DNA of 64,000 nt from Pyrenopolyporus hunteri (taxonomy: Eukaryota; Ascomycota; Sordariomycetes; Xylariales; Hypoxylaceae). Below are positions 46,095 to 57,811 of this stretch, in pieces. Below the pieces are notes generated by a model. The model did not search any database and was not told the origin of the DNA. It saw nothing but the letters and a program-made list of their open reading frames with translations. The translations under genes were made by a program, and so were the position numbers. The DNA lies in contig CADCXC010000035.1 of the NCBI GenBank assembly GCA_902806595.1, positions 620,001 to 684,000 on the forward strand, in the 5' to 3' direction. The number at the start of each line of letters is the position of its first letter. The stretch's first letter is position 1.

Positions 46095-49000
46095 CAGGTA
46101 TGAACGAGAGAACATTGAACAAGGGAAAAGGGGGAATTAGTTGATGGAATGAATATGTTGACCCCTAAAGCCTAACTTTCCTCCATCGTCTGCGAAAGCT
46201 CTAGATAGAGCCTATCGGACGCTAGTATCGCACGGGACCTCCGTGGACGCCGTCAGAACAACCAAGCTGCCGAGAAGAGCCAAATAGAAGGTACTAACTT
46301 AGACTCCTCTACATTCCCGCCCCCGAAGTGAGCAACAGGCTAAGGGACGCAGAGATAAACCCCTAGATGGGACGGACATCACCGATCATACCGGACTTTG
46401 CAGCGCACCCCGTCGGGTGCGAAGCGAATCAGCTAGTGAACCATAGCAAGGAGACTTTGCGCTTCGCAGAGCGCTAGAGAATAGAGTATTGATTACGCCC
46501 GTGTGTTCCTGCCTTCGTAGATCCCGTCCTCGCCCTATAAGCAAGCCCGTTACACCTAAAGGAATCGACTGCGTTATACAAACCTAATCCTTCCTCTCGA
46601 TCCACAGCTGCCCCCGTAAGATAATACTTACTAGAGTTTAGGCGCTCCGTGCGGTGATGGTAAGATTCGTATATACGAGGTACCCCAGCGGAGTACCAAT
46701 ATCATATTTGAGACACCGGAAGTAGTACGACGGATAGTTTCTTCCTCTTGGCTAGAGGGGCTTATACTAACGAGCCCTGTAGAGGGATCCCACCGCTTGT
46801 TCTGAATGTGTATCCCGATAGCGTGACCTTTAGAGCTCGCTCGTCCTCGGCCGAGGAGTAAACTTGACGTCGGACGGAAGTGAGGCGAAACGCAGGCACC
46901 CCGAAGAGTGGACCGGAGGACGCGTACGCTGTACGCGGGCTTACTCGATGGGGCTGATCGGGACGGCTGAGATGGTATATCCGCTACTGGGTCGGAGTTG
47001 TATGAAGTATCGGGGTTACTCTGTGAGTTGGATTTCGATTACTTGGTGCGTGAAGCTGTATACACGGTATACTTCTAAGAGGGTCTATCAGTGCTGGCGC
47101 TTCTCGGTAGCCACGTCGTAAAATCTACCAACTGGTAGTTAGTAAAGCGTTGAACCAGCCTTGACGAATGCCTTCACGGGTAGCCCTGTGTAAAATAACG
47201 AGGACCTGGTACAGAGGATAACCAGTAAGCCGTCCCAGATAGCCTACTTACGATCCATACTCCATACCCTCCACGCACGCCGCGGTCTTTGCGATTCTCG
47301 CAACGACACATTAGTCAGCTTACACGGGGCGGATCTCGGAACCGGCCACGACACCGGTCTATTTTCCTAATGGCCACTAATACGAGCGTGCTTAAGCCCG
47401 GCGCCGGAAAAACGCATGGCGTAGGGCGGACGACCGCGAAGCGGCGTGCGTGGCGAGACCCTATCTACATATGCGCATGCGTAAGCCCCTACGTACGTAA
47501 AGCAGATACGTGTAGTAAGCATATATGTCCGATATGTAAGATAGAAGCCCCGATCGTATGGGGCCGACATGATACGGAGGCTTGTAGGGCTGGTGGTTTC
47601 TGGGGTAGCGACGCGCCACATTTTGAGGCTGCGTTGGGTGGCTTCTCGTGGGGGAGATGCGGTGGAAAGGTGTCGCTTTGTAGTGTCACTTAACTGTTGA
47701 GTAGATAGAGCGGCGATAGGGCTTTTGGCATACGAATTACGGTGTTGGATATTACGAGCTGGCGCAGGTCTCTTTCTATCGATAATTGGGGTTGTAGATT
47801 TGATGGGTTTAGGTATATGATTAGGCTAGACAAGCGAAGTTTGATGGATAAGAAGATGCCCCTTACTCGGCGCCTCATATTTGCTATCACTGTGGATCAA
47901 TGGTAAACACAAGCGACACTTATGTGATAGCCTTTCTAGTTCCTTTACTGGCGCGGAACTGTCCCGGGAGCTTGAATCGTGCTTGGTGGGCAGAACCCAT
48001 CGTCTTATAGGCGCCTAAACTTTATATTGACGAGAACGTTCCAATCTTAGTATGAATATGCTCGAGTAATGATTTGGAGTGTGGTGTGCTGTAGTTTGGC
48101 AGCACCCCACGATATTCAGAGAGATTGATGGCTAGTAGGGGTGGAACGGATAGCCTCTATCTTTCGGCCTTCGTTTCCGTTCTCAAACGCGAGCGCATCT
48201 GCCACTAGCTCCTCGAAATATGGCCCTGACGAGGCCGCTAACTTATGTTTACCTATGTATATGAAGAGACTCTGTGATTGAATATGTATGGATCATAACA
48301 TGCTAACAGATAAAGATTGTCTCTGTTTCGCAGTTGGTGTGGTATGCGACTCGGAGGGAGGGAAAATATCACCATCACTATCCACTAGTCGTACCGTTAT
48401 GACTCGTTATTATGTGCTCTTCGATTGACCACCGACGCTGGCGTAGGCGACGCGACTCTTTTACCGGTCATACTCGATAGTCGACTCGTTTCCGAAGTGT
48501 ACGATGACGCTTGTCTATCACTTCTCTATGGAGAGGTTTGCCTCCGTCTTGGTCAATCTAAATCGTAAAACTGCATACAAAGACGTAAGAGGCTTGCGAA
48601 TATAAAACCGGATGCTGCACCTTGTACGTATTGACGAATTTCAGGGCATGAGACAAGCAAGGTTGAGAGCGTTTGGTGCATTAGCTATCTAAAAGGTGTA
48701 ACAAGCACCAGACGCCGTTATTGAGGCAACGTCACGCCTCGTCTCGACGTGCAACTACTATCGAGGAGGAATTAGCTGGTATCACCTTTATTGTGGCGAA
48801 ACCCGGACGTCGAAACGGCGCGATCCTCAAAATGTCAACTACTTGGTCGGTCTATCCGAAAATAACCACGTGGCGGCTAGAGACGCCGTTGCGCTATTCT
48901 TCGAAATGGGAATTGAGTTTAACGGATATGGAAGGCCGCTCTTGGCTTCGTAGTTCGTGAAATCGTGTACGATCAATTAGCGACGTCTTTCTGCCGCGAT

Positions 49001-52000
49001 GGGCGGTGCCGGAGCGCTTCGGAGCACGGGGTTTGCTTCGCCTAGCCATAGGGTTCGTGGCCATGCGCGCAGGGCTTAGTGTTACCTGTTGCTGAACATT
49101 GCCTCGGCATTAGTATGTATTGAAGAGCTACGATAGGTACGATACGTGGTTAAACAAAGCAGGCAGGCAAGGATGAGAAATGGTCGAGAGAAAGCACAGC
49201 GTATATGAGGCTTCTCTCGTAACGAGTGGATATCATTGACACGTCACCTAGCCGTAGGAGTTAGTCTGAAGCTTGGCGCATGCATTCCCTCTAGCCATCG
49301 ATTTGCGAACTGGAAGATCTATCTTTTGATTAACTTGAAGCCGGCGAGCAAGCCGAATTGTCGGGGAACTGGGGCAAAAACAGAACAGAGGCGCGGGGGC
49401 CGCTATGCGAGACAAAATCGTCTCCTTTCGACTTGGCGATACGTTGCACTCCTCCCCTTGGCGGGAAACGCATCTTGTCTCGAAGAGCGGTCGCTTGCGA
49501 AACCTGCCTGCGTCGGACGAGACGCAACTGCGGAAGCTCGCTTCGTCGAGGAAGCACACACACCACCCACGCCATGCCTATTTTGCAACACTGCACTACT
49601 TCCCAGAGATCCTCTAAGCTGATGTGCATAATCGTCGCACATACCCGGGGCCACCCTTCTGCAAGCCGCGCGCCGGAAGCTAGTCAAGCTTAAGTAGGGC
49701 TTTACACCTTTCGCGCTCCGATATGCAGACCGACCGAAGCCACCTTGGCCCCGTTAACGAATCTCCGAGAGGGACGGACGCCATGGCGGCGACGGTGGGC
49801 AACCCCCCCTTATACTAAGGGGGGGGTGTTGGGATATCCTAGGAAGTAATTTGTCCCGTCTCGCCTCTAGAGATTGCGAATGACACGATCCGCCTGGTGT
49901 TCGATTCCTTAGAAGCCGCCAAGTACGGTCGGACCGACGTGTAGCCAGTCCCTTTTTTTAGATACCAAGAGATTCGATCTGCGCACAATCGACTTGGCAG
50001 GGACGGCAGTGGAACTGATTACGAGTCACGCAACCAACAGTGAGGCGTGCCGGACTTACTATGTTCGTACTAGACAATTAGCAACCCTCACAGTGCCGTT
50101 CCCGGCGCCGTTGCCATCCTTGACGAAGGACTTCGCGAAATATGATACACCCATTTTACACCCATTTGGCACCCCGGACGGCCAGGTGTGCGGCACTTCC
50201 CGAGCACATTGGAAAACATGGGAGGCGGTAAACCCGCCGTCTTTGTATGTAGAAACAACATACATATTGGTCTAGAAGCGTCAGCATGAGGTATTTACGC
50301 CCGCATGTTTCAGGAGATAGTTTAGATATGGGATTTATCTCGCGCGTGGGTAAGAGGCGAGCGAAGCAAGCAAGCAGCAGCAAGCAAACGCATGTCTCAC
50401 GCATACTACCCCATCGAGGGTAACCGGCGATTCTGCACGAAAGAATGCGTCGAAAGAAAAGGGGGCGCTTTGAGATTAGACTTGGCGTGTCTCCTCTGGG
50501 GGCCTTTTTTGGAAGATACCAATAGACGGAATGAGGCCGTAGAGCAGGGATAATGGCAATGGTCACGCACTATTCCTTAGTACCCGTCTTGGCTCGCGAT
50601 GGGTATCATGGTCTGTGCCGTCGTCGAAGGACTAATTTCGCTTTCGCATGTCGACCTTCATACGGTACCATGTATTTCATACGCTAATAGTTATGTACGC
50701 GGTAATCAAAAGAAAAACAAGCTTCGTAAATGACGAATAACTGGGGATATCCCTTGACCCCGAAGAAGGTAAGACGACACACGACGGTGAGCAGGTTCAA
50801 AAGCAAGGGAGGTCTCTCGCTAGCGTGGGGAAAAACCTGGAGACGGAGAGAATCTCACCAATTATGTTAGCTTGGATTCTTTTGCTGACACTTTCCCTGC
50901 CCGTCATGACTGCTGCATGCTAATGATAGCTTTTCGCACAGGGGTGCGTTCCTTGCGGATGGAATTGTTTTATACGAATGAGTTTTTGCTGGCATCTCCC
51001 AAGACTGGAACTTACTCAGTTTTCCGCCGGCAAGTTGAGATGGGTTCATGATTCATGGCCGGAAAAAGCTTATTCACCGCCACTTCCGCTTTAGTCAAAC
51101 TGAAGCTGACGGTTACGGTAGGCTGGGAACGTTTCTTAGCATGGCAAGGGGGTGAGACGCCACGGCCGAGGCTCAGGAATAACAAGAGGGCAGCCACTTA
51201 GAAGCCACGGACCGTCCTATCGCAATAATCATGGCGGCTCGGTTGCGTTAGTCGGGGTTTCATGGGTGCCATCATTTCAATATCATTGACGGTAATTCAA
51301 GTAAATAGACGCCGCTGATTGCCTGCCCGGGAAACTCTCAACGTTGGTTCTCTTTTCTCCCGAGCCATACCCCGTGGGTAACCATGTCCATATGTGGGTG
51401 TCGAGGGGTGTAAAATAAATCCCGCAAAACGCTCTAGTACGCGGACAGCCCCTTTTTGGTGATAATAAAGCGCTCCCACCAACGGGGATATGGACAACAC
51501 GAGGCGTCAGGTCTGGATCTCGCTAACACATTTGCTTTGCGACTCTGATTTCGGTAGTCAGCAAAGGAAAGTGGATAATCATGTTTAAATGGCGAAACAA
51601 CTTGCCGATCTTGTGTCTAGCCAAGAGCCTCAAAAGGCTGACTGCTTCGCCAAGCTTGAGAATTGCCATACGCTAGGCTCTCACGAATGCCACAAACCTT
51701 AGATGGCTTCTCATCTTGGCCGTCTATTTCTAATGCTTACAGAGAGAGACAGAGAGACAGAGAGACATGATGCCAAAAAAGAAAGAATGATTGAGGTCGA
51801 CTTATTTCATCGTAGAAGAGGATAGGGGAGCCAAGACGGCCTAGCACATTTCAACCAAATTATCTAGTTTTCGCATCGAATTGACACCAGCTAATGCAAG
51901 CGCGAAATGCAATCCGTAGGTCACGAGAGGTGAAGATTCTGATCCGCAGAAGGTCCCCTGATTCGTTACGATGTAGTAAGTACCACGCGTAACGAAGGCT

Positions 52001-55000
52001 GCACAAGTCTCCTCTTTTGGGACGAGGCCAAGCGGCCCAATCACCGGCCTCGGTTGCGTGGGGGAAAATACAACGCTCCATCGAGTTTACTGCTTAGGGG
52101 CAAGGAAAAAAGAAACAGCCCTGTAAGAAACTTGGCGGAATGCCTCTTTTGACAAAGCCGGCCTTGTTACGAATGTAACAGTATAAGTAATAGGAATTCG
52201 AGATGCCTGCCCTGGCGTCCTTCTCTGTAACTTACGTACATATGAGCTGGGTGTCGACTCTGGGTTCCAGGAGATATCACGATGAATCGGGATGGAGTTG
52301 GACTAACTTATGGGGAAAGCGACGCGGAAAAGCTAGATGCACGATCGAGACGCATCGCGGTACCAAGATGCTTGCTCGGTTGACGGGCAATTGAGTCTTG
52401 GCCGCCGCCACCGCGAAGGGTGTCTTGGATGGATTCAGCCGGCGTCCTGTTGGCCAGCTGCGATGCTAGGCGAAGATCTCGACCGATACCTATTCCTTCG
52501 TTCGGTCTGCGGGATAGGCCTATTATTCGCATCTTCCTCCAGCTTTGGACCCGCCGCGGAGACAGGAAGAGCCAAGAACATATGTTCTCCCAAATGATAT
52601 TTCCAAGAGATGGAAGTTAATAGTCACGCTCTAGAAGGCTTGAGACATTCGACGATGGCGGCCAATCAGAGCACCGGGGGGGCCGTTCAACACCCCGTTC
52701 AGATAGGGATAACGTCATGCATCTGTGGACAGTGAATTCTGTACTAGGCTAGGGGCGTGCATTCTCGCCAAGCGCATACAGAAAGACTTGGGAGATGAAA
52801 ATTTCTTACGACCGACTTTCCATCTGCTCGCTCTACAGCGACGAAGACAAGGTCCGCTGCTGTCGGTAGTTGACGAAGCATCCAGGGTTTTGTGGCGAAT
52901 GGCATGGCATACTAGATAACGTCTGGCAAATCTAGTCTGCGCGCAGCCGCTCGTGGCTGGGATGATAGGTTAATAATGATTTGTCGGAGTTTAAATAGAG
53001 AATCGAGATAGGCGTTAATGTGCTAGATACCACGATTACTGCAATGATGTCCAATTCAACGGCCGGGAAAAGGGTAGGTCGTTCATCTACGTTGCTTTGG
53101 GTAGATCTAGAGATCCTCTAGTGGGCACCCAAACCCGGCGACAGGGTCCGGCGGGCAGGGTGGGCAAATCACGAAAGGGTGGAAATGCGGCGGCACGCAA
53201 CCAGACGACGACACATACTGCGACCGCCGGAGGCGTGTCGGAATGATGTCGCATCTCTGTGATGAGCCCCGTCGAGTACGCAATGAATAGGAGCTAAATG
53301 AGACAGCTGTCGAGTGTGATTTGTTTGGGAGAGGATGTATCTAAGAATATCCCTCACGAGGCGACGCCCGCCAATGCTCGGCGCAGGGTAGAGGTCGACA
53401 AAACGATGATCATTTGGCCTTGGCGGGTTCGCTGATAAAAAAGGAGTTCGTCGGAATATCTACCGACGATAATGTTGCCGAGGGAGTTCACAACATGAGC
53501 TCGAAACTTACCACCGAGCGAGGTCGACAGATTCCATCTGTTTAACAGTTTAGCACCCTAATTTAGTTTCAACGGCCTTGATCAATTGCTTGGGGAAGAG
53601 AACAGCTATGGATCTTTCTATTATTAGTTGGTACGGCAGACACTGTCGATAGACCCAGGATAATAGTTATCATACTTCCTCGTGGAGCGAGCGTCTACAT
53701 AGGTGCCTTTACATTGGACATGACGCATGTGGGATCGGGCCTCGAAGAGAGAGACCGGCTCGTGTCACCATTCCAACGGTGGAAGGGGGATGGCTACGCG
53801 GACGCCTATTCTTGTTGCACATGAGACCTGACCGGGCGAATGAACCGGTGCTCTCGTAATCGTACCCAGCCTATTATTTTTATATATTGCTGTGTTTTAG
53901 TGGCCTTGAAGGACTCAAGCTCTTACATCATCTCGATCGAGGTATCGTAGCCCGGTCGACAATCGCGATTGTCCGTAAAAGCGTGCCAGCGACTGGGCGT
54001 CGAATCCGGGGAGCGAATCTATTGTCTTCTTTTCCTTTTTTCCCTGTTATTGTTATTGACGCACGCTTCATTCTTTCAGTGGTGGAAGTATGCAAAAATA
54101 ATCCTCGGCCCTTGGCAAGCGCAAGACGAAGGGTGGTGGCTGGATTGGACGAGCTCCGCCAAGGCCTTGGTCTGAACCAGCAAATAGATGAGGGTTTCTT
54201 GGTATTGCCAATTGTTTCTGGTCCCGAACACAACTGAGGATCGACTTACACAGCCAAGAAACTCAACAACGGCAATCACTTTCGCCTGCTTTGCCCATTG
54301 TCTTTGACCAGAACACAACCCGCACTCGCAAATATGTAACTAACACGGCCGCCTTCGTGTATCCTTGGCAATGAATGAAAGTACTAGTGACTACGAGGGA
54401 GGGAATTCTACCTGGCCTCACGTCTTCTAGAAGATGGGTTCGAAGGCGACGGACATCATTATACATGAGATCTACACTTAGCCTACAATAGTCGCTGCCG
54501 CTCTCTCTTGGTAGGCATACAGCATAGGCCACGTTATTTTGTTACCGGACCTAAGAAAGGAACGCTGGCTCAATTGAAGATAACATGACTTATAACATTG
54601 ACTCCTTTTTGAGTAACGTAACCGATTAGTAAGTAATAATACGGCCCCGGCCTTCGCTTCTTGCCCAGGTACCTACCTAAATATACACGTTTTTCACCGT
54701 TGGTCCGACGTCCGGTTTCGTGACCTGGACCTTTTAGATGGAGCCTTATACACACATACGTTCTAACCCAGGTATGTAACTCAAACTTTCGTCGTTAGCC
54801 AATGCCACCAGTTCTTGTTACTTTTACGGAATTGTAATCTAGCATAAAATTATGAAAATAGTTCGAGCTCCCGGTGATAGATGTGGGAATAGCGTCCCCT
54901 TGTCCGCCCACTTAGACGACGATACGCCCACTTCTAAGCTGGGGGCCCTCTGGGGTCTCCAAGGACCCAAGAAGCGACTAGAGTTATTTCTTTGATTAAA

Positions 55001-55400
55001 TGGTACCTTAGAGCCTTTTCAGAGTAACGAATAGCACCGTAGTAACACAAGCTATCAAGCGTCTCCCTCCACATTACTTCCGTTTCGCCGCAGTGGTGTC
55101 CCTCGGATGTATACGATACCTGCTAAGGTACCTCGCTCCCCCATCGCTGTTTGATTACATGTATTACGACACCGGGCTTTGATGCTATGTACAGTATAAT
55201 GTAGAACGCCAGTTATGCCAAACCAACTACATGTCACTAGCAGATATCGTAATCTCACGCTTCTCCATTCTGGCTTGCCCCATCGATTTATACATACATA
55301 CATACCTACCTGCCTACATAGTGCTACACAACCTCGCCTCGTTGACCGCACTGTATAGAGAATAGCTGTACAATGCTATTATGTATGTAATTCCGTGGGT
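46095..55400. other. Long gene-poor region
   Basis: About 9.3 kb with only short, overlapping, domain-free open frames on both strands. Structures seen: a GCACCC/GGGTGC mini-hairpin near 46404-46419, a C-run/G-run hairpin at 49801-49830, a GAGACA run at about 51740-51767, and a GCAA/GCAG run at 50361-50391. No transposase, reverse transcriptase or terminal repeats could be recognised by eye. Confidence 0.45.
49801..49830. repeat. C7/G8 inverted repeat (hairpin)
   Basis: AACCCCCCCTTA and TAAGGGGGGGG face each other across a 3-base centre (TAC), giving a stem of at least ten base pairs. Directly visible. Could be a cruciform-prone spot or a remnant of an element end; no matching partner was found nearby. 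Confidence 0.8.
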
Positions 55401-57811
55401 TAGATGATGCTCAACGTTGCCAAGGCACGCATGGATTTTGCCGCGCAATTACTGCGCACACATGTCCCACTTACATACACGTAGTAGATTCTCAGGGCGT
55501 CAGAGTCGACAGTCAATTGGAATACAAAGCACCATGTATGATGCCGTCGAAACTATGTACGCCAAGTACCTCGAAGGTCCGAGATTGGAATATCGAGGCG
55601 GTACTAGTATCTCAGATCTCCCCCCTACGCCCGGAATTGAGCTTTGAGTCCTTTTTTATCTTCTACTTCTCTTATATTCCCTGCTATCTCTCATCACACT
55701 TTGGGGGGGTTTTTGAGCTGTAATTTCTTAAGACGACGACTTATAGAAATTCCCTCCCCATGCCGCCGTGCTACCCACTCTACCACTTACAGCCGTTCTA
55801 CTATACACCCAAAAGCATCTCTCTTTCTATATCTCACCCTAGCACGACCACCCCCCATCTCAAACCTACCTGAGTTTGATCCTGACCGGGCCACGCATCG
55901 TCACGTTTCCTGCAGGTCGTTCCCTCTAGCCCCCCCTCTTCACAGGGTCCTCTGCAGCTAGCTGGTACGGGCTTATCGTTTCCGCGTATTGTGCTATACC
56001 ATACCTACCTACCACGCATTACTTTGTGCCTCGCTCCTCGCACTTTGCTGCGTGCTAGGGTACCATAGTTGTGGATTGCTCGCATGCACATTACAACTTG
56101 GGCCAAAGATCAACGAGTCGCCCACAAGCTTCGACTTAGATAGCAGTCGATGCGCTGGTTACCAGGTCAAACCCTTCAAAGCCCCTAACCTTAACTCTGA
56201 TATTACCACTATAATATCGGCTCCCATCCCCTCCTGGGCGCATCTTTCCCTTCCTTTCCTCCTCATCGCTTGCCTTGGCATTCAGGCAACGTAGATCTCC
56301 GGTCCCTAGGTACTTTTATACTACTTCCGCGGTGCCGTAGGCTGTGTGCAACCACGGCATTGCAGCATTACCACGGTTTTTATTATTAAATCAAGGACCA
56401 CCACCCACCAACCCGTCCAACACCTGCACCGAACATTCGAAGAAGGGCACAGCCAAGACGACTCTGCAGACAGCCCTTAATTTTTTTCCTTTGCTGCTCG
56501 TTTCTTTTTTTTCCCGACCTCGCCATCTCGTTAGATGTACAAGACCAATCGGCATTTCCGAAGACGAGAAGGACCGGTCGCCATTCTCGCCGTCTTGTCG
56601 AGTCTGCCGTATCTATTCTAGCAGGTCTTCGTCCAACCGCCTTCAGGAAAAGACGGGCCCGTTCGTTACCAAAAGGAAAAAAAGAATTAGGGAGAGTCTC
56701 GCCAACCAACTAACTAAGTTACGAGAGCAACAAAGAAAACGTCATCGGAAACCCGAATCGACCGAGCGACTCCGACCTACCGACTACCGAGGGGGGCCCC
56801 AATAATCTTGGTCAGTACCTAGTGCATAGTACTAGTAATTGGTTCTATCTAACCGTGCCTATTGGCTTAGAACTTAGAACGGGGTTTGCCTCTCTGGCGT
56901 TTTTTAAAGTGTGGTGTCCAAACCACCGATGAGGTGGGCTTGACTTGACACATCCTTTGATTACGGAAGTCCATTACAGAAAGAGGGAGGAAGTGGGAAT
57001 AAAAAAAGTAGAAGAATAAAAATAAAAAGGGGGACAGAGATACCAAATCCTAGGATACCCTAGGATGTGAGCTTGGTGTGCCAGGCCCGGAACAATCTTA
57101 CACATTCGGACAAGATTCCCAAGATATCCAGGGAATCCAGGGAATCCGAGGAATCCAAGGAATCCAAGATATCCAAGATATCCAAGATATCTCAAGAAGC
57201 CGCGGCCCCTTCCAGGCGCAAGTTCGAAACGGGACGGAAAATAACGCTCGAAGGCTGGAAGGCTCGAAGGGCTCGAACGACAACCAAAAGCGACCGGCCG
57301 AAGTCCCGCCATAGGTCCCAGCTAACCTTTATCAGCGGACTTTCCACTTAATCTGCTACCCTCCCACCTACCCAAGTCGCTAGCCTATTAATACGCCTAT
57401 TACCCTAAACTGAAGCGCTACCCTTCCCCCTGGGTGTCCCACTCGACGCTTCCCTCCAGCTCTTGACCTGGCAAAGCAAGCCTAGCGCACCGAGCCTACT
57501 GGACCTTAATTGGGGACCTGAGCCCTAGCGCCCTATACGTACTTGCCTACCAGGTACAGTACCTATACTCACTCACAGCCAGGCCCCCGAACCCCGCCGT
57601 GGTTGTCGTATCGATTGTATCAGCTGTATCAGTCGCATCGGTTGTATCAGTACTGATATACATAGCTCTTGCTACTTACCTACCTGAACAAGGTCGACGA
57701 CGTTCACTGCGGTCAACTGCAACTTCTCTTTTTTCCCCCTACCTATTTTATTTTATTTTTTTTGTTACGCTGGTGGTACGGCGGTACTCTCGTACCAATC
57801 AATTTATAACG
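55401..57811. promoter_or_regulatory. Upstream region of the HAL-type kinase gene
   Basis: 2.4 kb before the kinase start codon. From 55.6 kb on the plus strand becomes pyrimidine-rich, with CT-rich blocks near 55650-55960, 56480-56530 and 57720-57770, typical of fungal promoters and leaders. Open frames here (55644-55961, 56344-56805) follow that bias and show no domain. A 9-bp tandem repeat lies at 57122-57193. Confidence 0.5.
57122..57193. repeat. Eight-copy 9-bp tandem repeat
   Basis: Eight imperfect 9-bp units of the type GGAATCCAA / AGATATCCA. Because the unit length is a multiple of three and lacks stop codons, several frames on both strands stay open through it, which creates false repeat-peptide ORFs. 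Confidence 0.85.

Noticed and set aside
49880..49905. GTTCGATTCC sequence resembling a tRNA T-loop
   Set aside because: The flanking bases cannot form the five-pair T stem and no acceptor stem, D arm or anticodon arm fits. Similar T-loop-like strings near 17926 and 44602 also fail to fold.
50000..50280. 93-codon plus-strand frame
   Set aside because: Composition is protein-like, but there is no recognisable motif and a comparable frame exists on the minus strand.
53887..54318. Mixed plus and minus frames of 80-116 codons
   Set aside because: Open on both strands with no domain, and the plus-strand frame has no ATG near its beginning.
56344..56805. 153-codon open frame upstream of the kinase
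   Set aside because: First half is translated from a pyrimidine-rich leader and the second half is only basic/low complexity. More likely promoter or leader DNA. Transcript data could reverse this.
56974..57351. Collagen-like or repeat-peptide ORFs (GFLGFLGFPG pattern, ESKESK pattern)
   Set aside because: Produced by the 9-bp tandem repeat in every frame, with no conserved flanks and no convincing splice or start context.
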